Assembly (NCBI GenBank): GCA_009782875.1
Contig: WRIE01000022.1
Coordinates: 1-44,301 of the forward strand
DNA: 44,301 nucleotides
Direction: 5' to 3'
Origin: Eubacteriaceae bacterium
Lineage (GTDB): Bacteria > Bacillota > Clostridia > Eubacteriales > Anaerofustaceae
The notes beneath the pieces were generated by a model. The model had not been told where the DNA came from. It did not search any database and saw only the letters and a program-made list of their open reading frames with translations. This document shows, in pieces, positions 17,631 to 26,753 of the stretch. Numbering within the stretch: position 1 is the first letter of the stretch; each line of letters opens with the position of its first letter. Position numbers and translations under genes: made by a program.

Positions 17631-18443
17631 TTATCTGCTGTTTTTGTCGCCCCAATGGACACCATGGGCATTCAATAGCGAACGGATGGTTTCCACAGAC
17701 TCGCTGTCAATATCCGCCAAACAAGCTATTTCCCTTTCGCTTTTTGATGTCATCATCTCTAGGGATTCGCAGCCTGTGCCTTCTATAGCTGCTGCGGCTT
17801 CTGGCGAAAGCTTCTCCAAAAGCACATGTATTGATGTTGGCACAAATGGCTCTTTTGGCTGAAATGACTTGTCAAATTCAAGAGTCTCCTCTTCTGGCAG
17901 CTGCTCATAGACAAGGTCAATGCTGAATGTGCCATGCACACCAGTGAGAGCTCCATCAAATAGCTCATATGCCATAAATGTGTCAGGATCCCTTCCAGAA
18001 TCAGAGACTATGCCAAATTCCCTGGCTGGTTTGAAACCTGCCCGCGGATAGTAAGAAGGATGGCCAAAGATAATTACAGCCTTGTAGCCAAGCTGCCTGG
18101 CTATTTCAAAACTATGGGCCATTAAAGCTTGCCCTATGCCCAGTCCTTGGTGGCTTGGAAGGACAGTGAGCGGGCCAAACGTGAGCACTTCATGGGAAAC
18201 ACCAGAGTTTTCAGCAATTTTGGCTTTTGAGTATATGATATGGCCTACAATCCTGCCATCTATTTCGGCGACAAAATCCAGTTCACGCACATAAGCCGGG
18301 GATGTCCTCAGTTTGTGCACAAGCAGGTGCTCATTGCATATAACTTGCCCTGGATCCCAAACTTTCCAAAATGCTTCCCTTGTAATCTCTTCGACTTCCC
18401 TATAGTCAGATTCAGTTTCTAAACGGATTTTTAAATTGATTAT
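17631..18443 (-). CDS. GNAT-family N-acetyltransferase, apparent non-standard start codon
   Basis: Acetyl-CoA-dependent acetyltransferase with the GNAT core: a beta strand HEVLTFGPLTVLP, then motif A as HQGLGIGQALM and a GHPSYYPRAGFKPAREFG block typical of YhbS-like members. The first GTG in frame (18320) would cut off a clearly coding N-terminus. Upstream codons spell NLKIRLETESDYREVEEIT and on to NEHLLVHKLR, exactly how this family begins. Between an in-frame TAG (18459-18461) and that segment there is no ATG, GTG or TTG, only ATA at 18441-18443 and ATC next to it, at a good distance from AGGAAGG. Either a rare ATA/ATC start is used or the start codon has mutated. The C-terminal 100 residues are an extra region of unknown role. 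Confidence 0.75.
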   Translation of the reverse strand: MINLKIRLETESDYREVEEITREAFWKVWDPGQVICNEHLLVHKLRTSPAYVRELDFVAEIDGRIVGHIIYSKAKIAENSGVSHEVLTFGPLTVLPSHQGLGIGQALMAHSFEIARQLGYKAVIIFGHPSYYPRAGFKPAREFGIVSDSGRDPDTFMAYELFDGALTGVHGTFSIDLVYEQLPEEETLEFDKSFQPKEPFVPTSIHVLLEKLSPEAAAAIEGTGCESLEMMTSKSEREIACLADIDSESVETIRSLLNAHGVHWGDKNSR

Positions 18444-18813
18444 TTCTTTCCTTCCTTTCTAAAATCAAAAAAAAAACTACACAATGCAGCATCGTGCTGG
18501 CTGCGCCAACCTCCAGGTTTCTTTGCACACCTTTCATGCAAATGGGATAAACAGCAACAACGCCTAAAAAATTATAACATTTGCATAAGCCCCCATGGGA
18601 AAAATACATTTGCTTTTCAACAAAAACAAAATGATTTAATGGAAACACTAGCAATTCTGATATTCTTGCCACATCAGAGCACATGAAAAAAGCATAAAAT
18701 GCATACAAAGAATTCTTCTATATCTACTTAATAGAGGTTTGCATGTTGCAACCTGCTGCTAAATAAGCCAATTGCCAAACCGAGCTTGAATATCTGGAAG
18801 CATGAAAAGAAAG
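18444..18813. other. intergenic, nothing recognised
   Basis: AT-rich gap between two minus-strand genes. The end next to the acetyltransferase holds its AGGAAGG site; no other signal stands out. Confidence 0.35.
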
Positions 18814-19974
18814 CTAGTGTTGCTTGCTGGAAGAAATGTAGTGTTTAAAATCCCAGATGTACCCCCTTTTGCATGTATGGCAAGTATTGAACTTATCAGT
18901 GATCCAGCTCAAGGGATTCCTCTTGCCACCGCAGTATGGGCATAGGTTTTCTTTCCTCGTTTTTTCCACTACCTGAAAAACATTTTCTACTGCCTCTATC
19001 GAATAAGGATGCGCCCTTAGCCAATAGGCAATCGAGTCCCGCTTTTGGTTTGAAGCTTGTTCGCTATCCTTTCCACTCCAATACAAGTTTAGTATTAGCC
19101 CACAGTATTTTAACAAATGCCTGCAGAAAATAGATTCATCATCTGCATCTGCGCCCTCTTTTTCTCCATTGTGGGCAAGGCTCCAAAACCATGTATTTTT
19201 TGAAGTGCCTAGGCAGTCATCAAGGACTTGGCGGCTGATGCCAAACGCTTCAAACATCTCTCTCATCCGGTTTGCACAATACTTGTCAAGCTCATCGAGC
19301 TCGCTAAACCGTTGGTGGAACCGTTGCCCGCCAAAACTGGCTTGCCCGCTCCCATTGATACCCAGCTTGTCTTGGGCAGCTTTCAAAAAGCCGCCAAAAG
19401 GCATCTTGACCGGCTGGGCAGCCCTTATTCTTGGGTGGATTACCTCATGGCGGATTTCTGTTGGGGCATTTGCATCAGAAAAAATAGCTACAACTGACTC
19501 TGAATGCCCTTCACTGACCTCTTCTTGATTGTACAAAAGCTGTTTTCTTCTGTTTCGAATCTCTTCCAAGAATGTGCCTCCGCCAAACGACTCTGCTTTG
19601 TGCAGCACTATCTCCAGGCTGGCCGGCTCCATTCTTGTGTTGCCGGATAGCGCAGGGTCTGCTTCAATTTGGGCATCCATCAATAATAGCGCAAGTTTCT
19701 GCCATCCTCTTTTGTCATCAGGAAATTTGTCAATCATTCGCTCAAGGGCTTCAATACATTTGTTAGAATTTCCTAGGTTTAGCCAATTCAGCGCTGTGTA
19801 GTACATATAGTCAGCGCTATCAAATGAGTACATATTATTGCTAATATTGTGAAAGCTTATTGCTTTCTCTGTTAAAAAGTTTGTGCCGCAATGGCCGCAA
19901 ATAGCAGCCTGTTTGCTAGGGTCTACAAGCATATCTGCATTGCAGTACGTGCATTTAGCTGCTACTAATGGCAT
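18814..19974 (-). CDS. protein with N- and C-terminal zinc ribbons and helical-repeat-like middle
   Basis: 386 aa. The N-terminus carries CTYC (8-11) and CGHC (26-29), a four-cysteine zinc ribbon. The C-terminus carries a second set, LCPYCGG and CHTCKRG, in the last 40 residues. Between them, YYTALNWLNLGNSNKCIEAL and the following residues look like tetratricopeptide-type helices, and the rest is helical with no catalytic motif that I recognise. It is cytoplasmic by appearance. The start is the ATG at 19974, with AAGGAGGG upstream; a longer frame to 20016 has no ribosome site. It stands alone. A scaffold or nucleic-acid-binding role is plausible but unproven. Confidence 0.75.
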   Translation of the reverse strand: MPLVAAKCTYCNADMLVDPSKQAAICGHCGTNFLTEKAISFHNISNNMYSFDSADYMYYTALNWLNLGNSNKCIEALERMIDKFPDDKRGWQKLALLLMDAQIEADPALSGNTRMEPASLEIVLHKAESFGGGTFLEEIRNRRKQLLYNQEEVSEGHSESVVAIFSDANAPTEIRHEVIHPRIRAAQPVKMPFGGFLKAAQDKLGINGSGQASFGGQRFHQRFSELDELDKYCANRMREMFEAFGISRQVLDDCLGTSKNTWFWSLAHNGEKEGADADDESIFCRHLLKYCGLILNLYWSGKDSEQASNQKRDSIAYWLRAHPYSIEAVENVFQVVEKTRKENLCPYCGGKRNPLSWITDKFNTCHTCKRGYIWDFKHYISSSKQH

Positions 19975-21124
19975 TTGCTCCCTCCTTGTGTGTACTGTAG
20001 ATTGCCTATCATCCACTTATGGCGCACGATAATGATGGCTATAGCTAAGATGGGGAATACGCCATCTCCTTGTTCGATTAGATACGGGCTAAATTGTTCA
20101 TCCCTGCCTGCTTGGATTATGTAGAATTCACCAGTGTTGCCCCAAACCATAAGCACAGATTAAGGCAACACCATATGGCGCCAGTACACTTGGCAATAAG
20201 CTAACAAGGACTTGTTAGCGATTGGGGTTGCTATCTGTTGCCCTTTATTGGAATTGGCCAAATCAACTGCGCGAGGGCAGATTTTAGCCGCTGAAAGAAT
20301 AGCAGCGGATTTCTTGACTGGTGTAGGTGTTATGTAGCTCTATTTCTTTTTTTTAAAACACAAAATGGCTGCAGTGGACAATTGTGTTTTTCAACCTAAC
20401 CCACTAGCCTGCTTAAGAGATCGATAAAATGGCAAGGCCCACAAGCATATTATAGCTAAATGAGCATTTACTAGTTTCAATCGGTTATACCTATCTTGAG
20501 AAAATCCCACCAGATATGCTAATGCCAAATGGGCAAAAGGCTTATCGGACCTCAGTAAAAGAAGTCTATCGCGAAGCTTTGTCTCATTAAGATATAATCA
20601 GTACATTTAATGATAGCTTCATTCTACTACATAACTCGTTATTATGCACGATTTACACTTTACTTTCATGTATTTTGCAAGTTGCTTTGATCCTATTTCA
20701 CACTATTTATTTTCAATGTCCGTTTGTATCACTTAGAGTGCCAAACAAGCATGAAATGGTGATTATACTAAAAATCCGCGGCTTATATCCACTATTTGCT
20801 AGCGTTGTCTTATTAAATTAGCCAAAACATATACATCTAATAAACAGTACTCGAAATACAAGCTTTTTCGCCCAGTCAAAGGCGGGGTTTCAGATTGCAT
20901 AGCCACATGCCACTGGCAAGGCTATAAAAATCAAGCCATTAGATGCCTACTTTGGCTCATTTAGCATATTGAGGATTGGCCATCCACAAACGCTGATGCC
21001 TATGCAAACGGTGATCGTTGCTATGAAATACATGCGTAAAAAGCAGCTTGTCGAGGTTGTAGGGAGGTTTGCCACATGCCTGCAAGGGAACTGTCTGGTA
21101 TGCTGGGCAACCTGGCGCTGGAAA
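19975..21124. other. long intergenic region with gene scraps
   Basis: About 1.15 kb without an intact gene. One stretch on the plus strand, 20480-20590, reads like the end of a real protein (IGYTYLEKIPPDMLMPNG, ending KEVYREALSH then TAA) with a stop codon a few codons upstream and no start, so a gene fragment is likely. I recognise no family. The remainder has many stops on both strands and no clear structure. Confidence 0.4.
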
Positions 21125-21162
21125 TAAAAAACGCCCTCAAACCGCTTAGGCAAAGGGCGTTT
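21125..21162 (-). terminator. rho-independent terminator of the diaminopimelate dehydrogenase gene
   Basis: A 9-bp stem (AAACGCCCT / AGGGCGTTT) with a 16-nt loop. Read on the minus strand it ends in six Ts, about 50 nt after the stop at 21211. Confidence 0.85.
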
Positions 21163-21210
21163 AATATTTACAATCTGAAGAAGTGTTAATAGACAAAGCG
21201 GCGAAGAATC

Positions 21211-22185
21211 CTACAGAAGCTCAGCTCTAAGCTCTTCACTGGACTTTGGCGACAACAACCCAATTGGGATATCAAAGGCTGTGAGCGCCCCGCTTTTGCC
21301 TTCATTAGCCATAATGTGTATAGCCCTGGCAAAAGCTGCCATGACACTAGCGGTGAACTCCGAGTTGGAGGCTAGTTTTAGTGAAAACTCCAAGAGCTGT
21401 TCAATGCCCTCGCCTGTTTTGCCACTTCGTATAACAAATCCTTGATGGCCGACAGCATTTCTGTGGTCTCTCTCCAGCTCTTCCATAGAAATGAAGTTGA
21501 CTAATGTGATGTTGTCTGCAAAATAATTTGGCATTGTGCAAATGTCTGTCTCAACTTTGGCAGCATCTACCCCTTCCTCTAGCACAACATAACACTCCCT
21601 TATATGTTTATCCCTGTTCGAGAGTTCAGGCATTTGCCCTGTGCGAACCTTTTCCATAGACTCTTCAATTGGCACAGTGTATTGCACTGCATCTAAAACC
21701 CCATCTAGCTGCCGGATAGCATTTGAGTGCCCTTGGCTCAACCCTTTGCCATAGAATGTATAGCTCTCGCCTTCAGGCAACACTGCAGACATCAACAAGC
21801 GGTTCATAGAGAATAGCCCCGGGTCCCATCCTACTGCGATAACACCTAGCTTTTGGGATGTTTTCAATACGCCGTCCATATCAGCAAAGTATTGTGGGAT
21901 GTCCGCATGGGTGTCGAAGCTGTCCACTGTATTGAAATACTCTGCTATCATAGGACCTTGCACAGGCAAATCATTTGAGGAGCCTCCACAGAGGACCATA
22001 ACATCTATTTTCCCTTCCCACTGTTTGAATTCGTCTAGAGCCACCACGGCTGTATTGGTCCGGGGCTCGACTGATTTGGGCCTGCGGCTGAAAATAGCAA
22101 CGAGCTCCATGTCTGCAGCTTGCTCTACTGCATACTCTACTCCACGCCCCAAATTGCCATATCCAACTATTCCAATTTTTATCAT
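21211..22185 (-). CDS. ddh: meso-diaminopimelate D-dehydrogenase
   Basis: NADPH-dependent reductive amination of L-2-amino-6-oxopimelate (tetrahydrodipicolinate) to meso-diaminopimelate, the one-step route to this lysine and peptidoglycan precursor. 324 aa, close to characterised enzymes of about 320-330 aa. The N-terminal Rossmann motif GYGNLGRGVE is followed by FSRRP (NADPH phosphate contact in the family), LCGGSSNDL, SFDTHADIP, VGWDPGLFSMNR and FYGKGLSQGHSNAIR, all characteristic of the family. ATG at 22185 has AGGAG 5 nt upstream; a GTG two codons earlier is less likely. Single gene with its own terminator. Confidence 0.95.
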   Translation of the reverse strand: MIKIGIVGYGNLGRGVEYAVEQAADMELVAIFSRRPKSVEPRTNTAVVALDEFKQWEGKIDVMVLCGGSSNDLPVQGPMIAEYFNTVDSFDTHADIPQYFADMDGVLKTSQKLGVIAVGWDPGLFSMNRLLMSAVLPEGESYTFYGKGLSQGHSNAIRQLDGVLDAVQYTVPIEESMEKVRTGQMPELSNRDKHIRECYVVLEEGVDAAKVETDICTMPNYFADNITLVNFISMEELERDHRNAVGHQGFVIRSGKTGEGIEQLLEFSLKLASNSEFTASVMAAFARAIHIMANEGKSGALTAFDIPIGLLSPKSSEELRAELL

Positions 22186-22617
22186 TGTCACTCCTATTCC
22201 AGCTTTTTTTTTGTTATATTTTTAGCCACTGCATATTTTACCAAACTATTGGCGCTTTTGGCAACCTCCTTGGACTTTGGCATATTAGATATCTATGTTG
22301 CAGGGCTGGCGGCACTGGATATATTTGAGAGTGCCTGTTCGCCTTAATAGGCAATGGCAGCTGGTTATATGCAGCATCAAATAATGCTTTGGCAAACCTA
22401 TACAAGACAAAAAAACTTGTTGGGATTTGCCAAAAGCTATGTTACAGCCTTCTTTTAGCCATATACTTAAGCCAAATAATGAAATTGAAAGAAACTGGCA
22501 GCCGACGCCTGTGCAGAACACTCTGATCAACCCAAGATGGCGCTTTTCTAACGCACACACCCATTCCTTCAATCTCATATCTAGAAACAACATTGGAAAA
22601 AGGGGATTTCAATTTGC
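22186..22617. other. divergent intergenic region
   Basis: Between ddh (minus) and the TIM-barrel gene (plus); should contain both promoters. I could not pick a convincing -35/-10 pair and see no riboswitch. Confidence 0.35.
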
Positions 22618-23439
22618 ATGATGACAGGTATGCCTACACTTATTGGACTTGGCTCCCTTGAGGAGTGCGCAGCCCTATGCTGCGAATTAGGCCTTGATTT
22701 TGTGGAGCTGAACATGTGCTTGCCTATGTACCAGTTAGGCCCTCTATCGAAAAAGCTGTTGCTAGACATAGCTAAACGCTTCGGGCTTTTCTATACGATC
22801 CATCTTGACGACACCAACACTCCTTGCGATTTTAACAACAAGGTAGCCAATGCATTTACGGAATCTGTTCTTGACACAATCGAAATCGCAAAACAAACCC
22901 CAACCCCTATCATAAACATGCACCTGTCAACCGGTGCCCATTTTACATTGCCAGATAGGAAGGTCTTATTGTTTGAGGAGTATAAACAGCATTACTTGGA
23001 CAAGCTTGCAATCTTTAAGGATTTATGCGAGTCGGCCATCGGCAACTCCGGAATTGTGATTTGTGTGGAAAACACAGATGCGTTTGAATACAACTTTGGG
23101 TCAGAAAGCTTGGATTTGCTCTTTGAGAGCCCGGTATTCAAATTGACGTTCGATATTGGGCATGACGCTTCCAGCGGCTTTAAACAGCGGCCGGTTATCG
23201 ACAGGCATATAACAAAACTAGGGCATATGCACATACATGATGCAAACCCTGGCAAAAGGCAGGACCATATGCCGCTTGGCACTGGAGTGCTGGATTTAGC
23301 TGTTTATGTCGAACTTGCAATTTCCTATAGCTGCACCACAGTGATTGAAGTCAAGACTGTCCAAGGGCTTCGCAACTCAGTTCCTGTATTTTTCGATATG
23401 GCAAGAAAACAACTAGAGCGCCAGCCAAAACTGCCATAG
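22618..23439 (+). CDS. sugar phosphate isomerase/epimerase-like TIM-barrel protein
   Basis: 273 aa of the xylose isomerase-like TIM barrel (AP endonuclease family 2) type. Visible elements at barrel strand ends are DFVELNM, IHLDDT, INMHLSTG, ICVENTD (glutamate ligand), LTFDIGHD, HMHIHDANPG and VIEVKT. These are the usual metal-binding positions, so a divalent-metal isomerase, epimerase or endonuclease-like function is expected; the substrate is unknown. Alternative starts (ATG 22618 or 22621) differ by one residue; the ribosome site (AAAAGGGG) is distant. The next gene starts over 500 nt later, so it is probably monocistronic. Confidence 0.8.
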   Translation: MMTGMPTLIGLGSLEECAALCCELGLDFVELNMCLPMYQLGPLSKKLLLDIAKRFGLFYTIHLDDTNTPCDFNNKVANAFTESVLDTIEIAKQTPTPIINMHLSTGAHFTLPDRKVLLFEEYKQHYLDKLAIFKDLCESAIGNSGIVICVENTDAFEYNFGSESLDLLFESPVFKLTFDIGHDASSGFKQRPVIDRHITKLGHMHIHDANPGKRQDHMPLGTGVLDLAVYVELAISYSCTTVIEVKTVQGLRNSVPVFFDMARKQLERQPKLP

Positions 23440-23965
23440 CTTGTAGTCTTGCCTTGAGGGCGCAATTTAGGACACAGCAATCCTGGCAAGAAAGCTTGGT
23501 CCAAAGCAAGGCTTGGCATCGGCTGGCAGCATCAAGCCCAAACTTATTGGGGCAAGCTGCAACAAAGAGACAGAGGTATTGCATTGATACGGACTCGCAA
23601 GCTAAACTGTATCGCAAACAACCAGTATCTCTTGGCAGCAACATGTGTGGCAGAATTTGTGGCAGATCAATTTTAGCGCTATCATGGCTTTTCACGAATT
23701 GGGTAAAATTCGCCTGTTATTCTGCCTATAATACCAAGCGGGATTAATCTGTGCCATAATGCGACAGATTTCTTGCCATTGGGAAGATGCGTCAGCTGGA
23801 ATGGCATTTTGAAGCTATGCCTTTTGCAGCGCTTCCACATATGCAATTATTGAAAGGGCAGCGCTTCTGGTTTGTTGATGTATTCGCAAAACCAAACCAA
23901 ATAACACTTGCATCCGCCACCCTAGCTAAAACCTTTTATACTTGATGATTAGCGAGGTTTGTTTT
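23440..23965. other. intergenic region upstream of the RNA-repair pair
   Basis: About 525 bp without a supportable gene on either strand. It should contain the promoter of the methyltransferase/ligase pair; no strong hairpin or consensus promoter was found. Confidence 0.35.
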
Positions 23966-24658
23966 ATGTATAAAAAATTTGCCGCCGCTTACGTCCGTGG
24001 AATGGCTATTGCAGGCAAGTGCGACATGCCCAGCAGCCTTATGGAAATTGGGCTTGAAGAATTGGATGAAGCTGGTCTTGAAGCAGCTGTCCTAGCTGGC
24101 AGATTGGCAGGCCTAAAAATGCATTATTTTAAAAATTCGCTGGATCCCTTGCCAAGAGTAAAGCGTGTTCTTGGTTTTTTACAGTCCATTGAGTTTGAAA
24201 GCCTGCTTGATGTCGGCAGTGGGCGTGGCGCATTCCTTTGGCCCTGTTTGGATGCTTTTCCGCAACTGCAAGTCACTTCAGTCGATCTGCTTGATTATCG
24301 GACATTTCTCATTGACACAGTGCGCATTGGCGGCATTGGCAACCTTAAAGCAGAAACCGGGGACATTTGCGCTTTTGACAAACCGGACAAGTCTTTTGAT
24401 ATTGTCTCGATTCTTGAAGTGCTGGAGCACATCCCCGGCGTGTATGCGGCAATTTGCACAGCTGTCAGGCTGGCAAGGAAATATGTAGTAGCGAGCGTGC
24501 CCTCAAAACCCGATGGCAATCCTGGCCATATCCATTTCCTGGCAAGGGAAAATCTTATAGAGCTGTTTTCAAATGCAGGCGTTTCAAAGCTCCAATTTGA
24601 CAATGACCACGGGCACTTGATTATATTCGCCACAGTAGGGAACAAAAGCCATGAATAG
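23966..24658 (+). CDS. class I SAM-dependent methyltransferase, partner of the RNA-repair enzyme
   Basis: 230 aa. SAM-binding motif I is DVGSGRGAF at 82-90, followed by an acidic strand end SVDLLD and motif IV-like FDIVSILEVLEH. The residues E151, E154 and H155, with H188 or H190 in GHIHFLARENL, resemble the E-x-x-E-H plus later H metal site of Hen1 RNA 2'-O-methyltransferases. However, EVLEH is also common in ordinary UbiG-like enzymes, and the spacing to the last histidine is short. The gene overlaps the ligase-HD-kinase gene by 8 nt, which argues for translational coupling and a shared pathway, as in bacterial Pnkp/Hen1. I chose the ATG at 23966 (GAGG 8 nt upstream); 23942 is possible. Target is inferred, not shown. 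Confidence 0.8.
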   Translation: MYKKFAAAYVRGMAIAGKCDMPSSLMEIGLEELDEAGLEAAVLAGRLAGLKMHYFKNSLDPLPRVKRVLGFLQSIEFESLLDVGSGRGAFLWPCLDAFPQLQVTSVDLLDYRTFLIDTVRIGGIGNLKAETGDICAFDKPDKSFDIVSILEVLEHIPGVYAAICTAVRLARKYVVASVPSKPDGNPGHIHFLARENLIELFSNAGVSKLQFDNDHGHLIIFATVGNKSHE

Positions 24659-26450
24659 CACCGAGCTGGTCAAATACCACAGGACCCGCCATTTAGAGGG
24701 GTCTAACCTTCAACTGGGAGATGAGGATCTATCCCAAGTCTCCTTTGCACAAATTGCAGGCAAAATTGCAGTAGCTGAAGAAAAGTGCGATGGAGCCAAT
24801 TGCGCAGTCTCCTTTTCTGGCAACGGCTCCCTTTTGCTGCAAAGCCGCGGCCACTATCTAGAAGGGGGCTACAGGGAAAAGCACTTCAACCTGCTAAAAC
24901 AATGGGCAGCAATCCACAAATCTGCCTTGTATAAGACCTTGGGTAGCCGGTTCATAATGTATGGGGAATGGATGTACGCAAAACACACTATTTTCTACGA
25001 CAGCTTGCCCCACTATTTCTTGGAATTCGATATATACGACAGAAAAACTGGCAAATTTCTAGACACCCCGTCAAGGCATCAAATGCTTGAAGGCTTGCCT
25101 ATAGTGTCTGTGCCTGTATTGCAAAGATCTGTATTTGGAAGCATTACAGATCTCACCAGTTTGGTCGGGCACTCAAATTTTATCCAGGAAGGGCATATAG
25201 GCCGGCTAAGGGACTACTGTGTGAAAAATAGAGAAGACGCAATGGCAAGAATAGGCGAAACCGACCATACTAGAACCATGGAAGAGAAAAAATATAACCA
25301 GCTAATATCCCTTGTGCCTGATGGCAACTCAGCAATCGAATGGGATAGAATTTTAAACAGCGGGATGTCCCCTTATTTTCTAGGCATGTCCCAAACACAG
25401 CAAGAGGCAAAATGGCATGGCGAAGGAGATGTGCTAGCCCACACGAAGATGGTCTGCGAGAACCTTGTCAGGCTTCCCGAGTGGGAGAGGCTTGGGCGCA
25501 ATGGGCAGCAGATGTTGTTTATCGCCGCTTTGCTGCATGATGCAGGCAAAATATATTCTACACGCCTTGATGCTGGACAGCTTGTTGCCCCAAACCATTC
25601 AATTATTGGGGAAAGGTTGTCCAGGGTTTTGTTATGGAAAACTTTTGGCATGGCAGGCAATACAAATTATAGGGATTTCCGCGAAACTGTCTGCGCTTTA
25701 GTGCGCCACCATTCCAAGCCTGTGCATTTCTACACCGATGATGATGCCTGCAGAAAAACTGTCAGCTTTGCTTCCATTGGCGGCCTTGCCAACGGGTACA
25801 CCAATGAGCTGTTATATATTCTTGGGAAAGCTGATTTGCTCGGAAGGGTTTCTAGCGATACGGCTGTGCAATTGGATGCTTTGGAATATTTCAAAGAACT
25901 TTCCATTGAAGCCGGATGCTTCACATCCCCTTTGAATTTTCCTGATCCATATAGCAGGTACGCGTATTTGTCAGGCCGTAAAATTCTGCCAGGGCAAAAA
26001 TTGCACAATGACACTTGGGGCACAGCCATACTGATGTCGGGGATTTCGGGCACTGGCAAGGACACATATATTAGCAAGCATTTCCCAGATCTGCCTGTTG
26101 TGTCCCTTGACAGTATCAGGAGGGAAATGGGTTTTTCCCCGGTTGGCCCCCAAGGAAAAACAGTTAGGGCAGCAAGGGAGCGCGCTAAAGAATATTTGCG
26201 CTCTAAGCAGCCCTTCGTATGGAATGCCACAAGTATCAAACCTTCGCTAAGGAGAAGCCAAGTGGATCTTTTCATCCAATACAAAGCTTTTGTAAAAATA
26301 GTGTTTCTAGAGACTACATGGGAAGAAACAATCCGGCGCAATAAAAAGCGCAAAGAAATGGTTCCAGAGAAGGCTATTTCGAAGATGCTTGATGAATTAG
26401 TGTTGCCCCAGTACTACGAAGCGCATGAAATTGAGTGGATTGCCCTTTGA
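24651..26450 (+). CDS. RNA ligase - HD phosphoesterase - polynucleotide kinase fusion
   Basis: 599-aa multidomain end-repair enzyme. Residues 1-220 are a nucleotidyltransferase ligase domain: motif I K45-CDG-AN (lysine to be adenylylated), motif III YGEW near 104, motif IIIa LEFDIYD near 124-130. Residues about 230-430 are an HD phosphohydrolase: H264, L-HD at 296-297 (LLHDAGK), H316, and D394 in KADLLGR. Residues 455-599 are a P-loop kinase: GISGTGKD at 464-471, LDSIRRE at 486-492, and a late RRNKKRK lid. HD followed by kinase is the layout of HD-Pnk, which heals 2',3'-phosphate and 5'-OH ends; here the ligase that would seal them is fused in front. The expected motif IV and V block (EG-V-K then K-x-K-like) is not evident between about 205 and 220, so the ligase may be defective. 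Overlaps the methyltransferase gene by 8 nt. Confidence 0.88.
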   Translation: MNSTELVKYHRTRHLEGSNLQLGDEDLSQVSFAQIAGKIAVAEEKCDGANCAVSFSGNGSLLLQSRGHYLEGGYREKHFNLLKQWAAIHKSALYKTLGSRFIMYGEWMYAKHTIFYDSLPHYFLEFDIYDRKTGKFLDTPSRHQMLEGLPIVSVPVLQRSVFGSITDLTSLVGHSNFIQEGHIGRLRDYCVKNREDAMARIGETDHTRTMEEKKYNQLISLVPDGNSAIEWDRILNSGMSPYFLGMSQTQQEAKWHGEGDVLAHTKMVCENLVRLPEWERLGRNGQQMLFIAALLHDAGKIYSTRLDAGQLVAPNHSIIGERLSRVLLWKTFGMAGNTNYRDFRETVCALVRHHSKPVHFYTDDDACRKTVSFASIGGLANGYTNELLYILGKADLLGRVSSDTAVQLDALEYFKELSIEAGCFTSPLNFPDPYSRYAYLSGRKILPGQKLHNDTWGTAILMSGISGTGKDTYISKHFPDLPVVSLDSIRREMGFSPVGPQGKTVRAARERAKEYLRSKQPFVWNATSIKPSLRRSQVDLFIQYKAFVKIVFLETTWEETIRRNKKRKEMVPEKAISKMLDELVLPQYYEAHEIEWIAL

Positions 26451-26613
26451 CACCAAAAATCCGGTGAAGCATATTTTTGCTTATACTCATGACTAAAAAC
26501 ATTTTCTTAAGCCAAAAAATAGGCTTATATAAATGCCAATAATCGACAGAATATGTTATTAGATGCATTAACTCCAGCGATAGGTGTGATATCCTAAGTT
26601 GTGACAAATAACT

Positions 26614-26745
26614 AGGAGAGTGCGCCAAGCTGGAGCCAAGCAAATCATAACATGCTATGGCGGAGCAGCAAAGCACAACAGGAGAGTGCGCCAAGCTGGA
26701 GCCAAGCAAATCATAACATGCTATGGCGGAGCAGCAAAGCACAAC
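26614..26745. repeat. perfect tandem duplication, two 66-bp units
   Basis: Units 26614-26679 and 26680-26745 are identical over 66 bp (22 codons), starting AGGAGAGTGCGCCAAGCTGG. The duplication sits just before the IS630-type transposase reading frame. The period being a multiple of three means that it would keep a frame, but no gene is evident here. Confidence 0.95.
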
Positions 26746-26753
26746 AGTGGAAA

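Noticed and set aside
26614..26745. CRISPR array
   Set aside because: Only two adjacent identical 66-bp units with no spacers and no cas genes.
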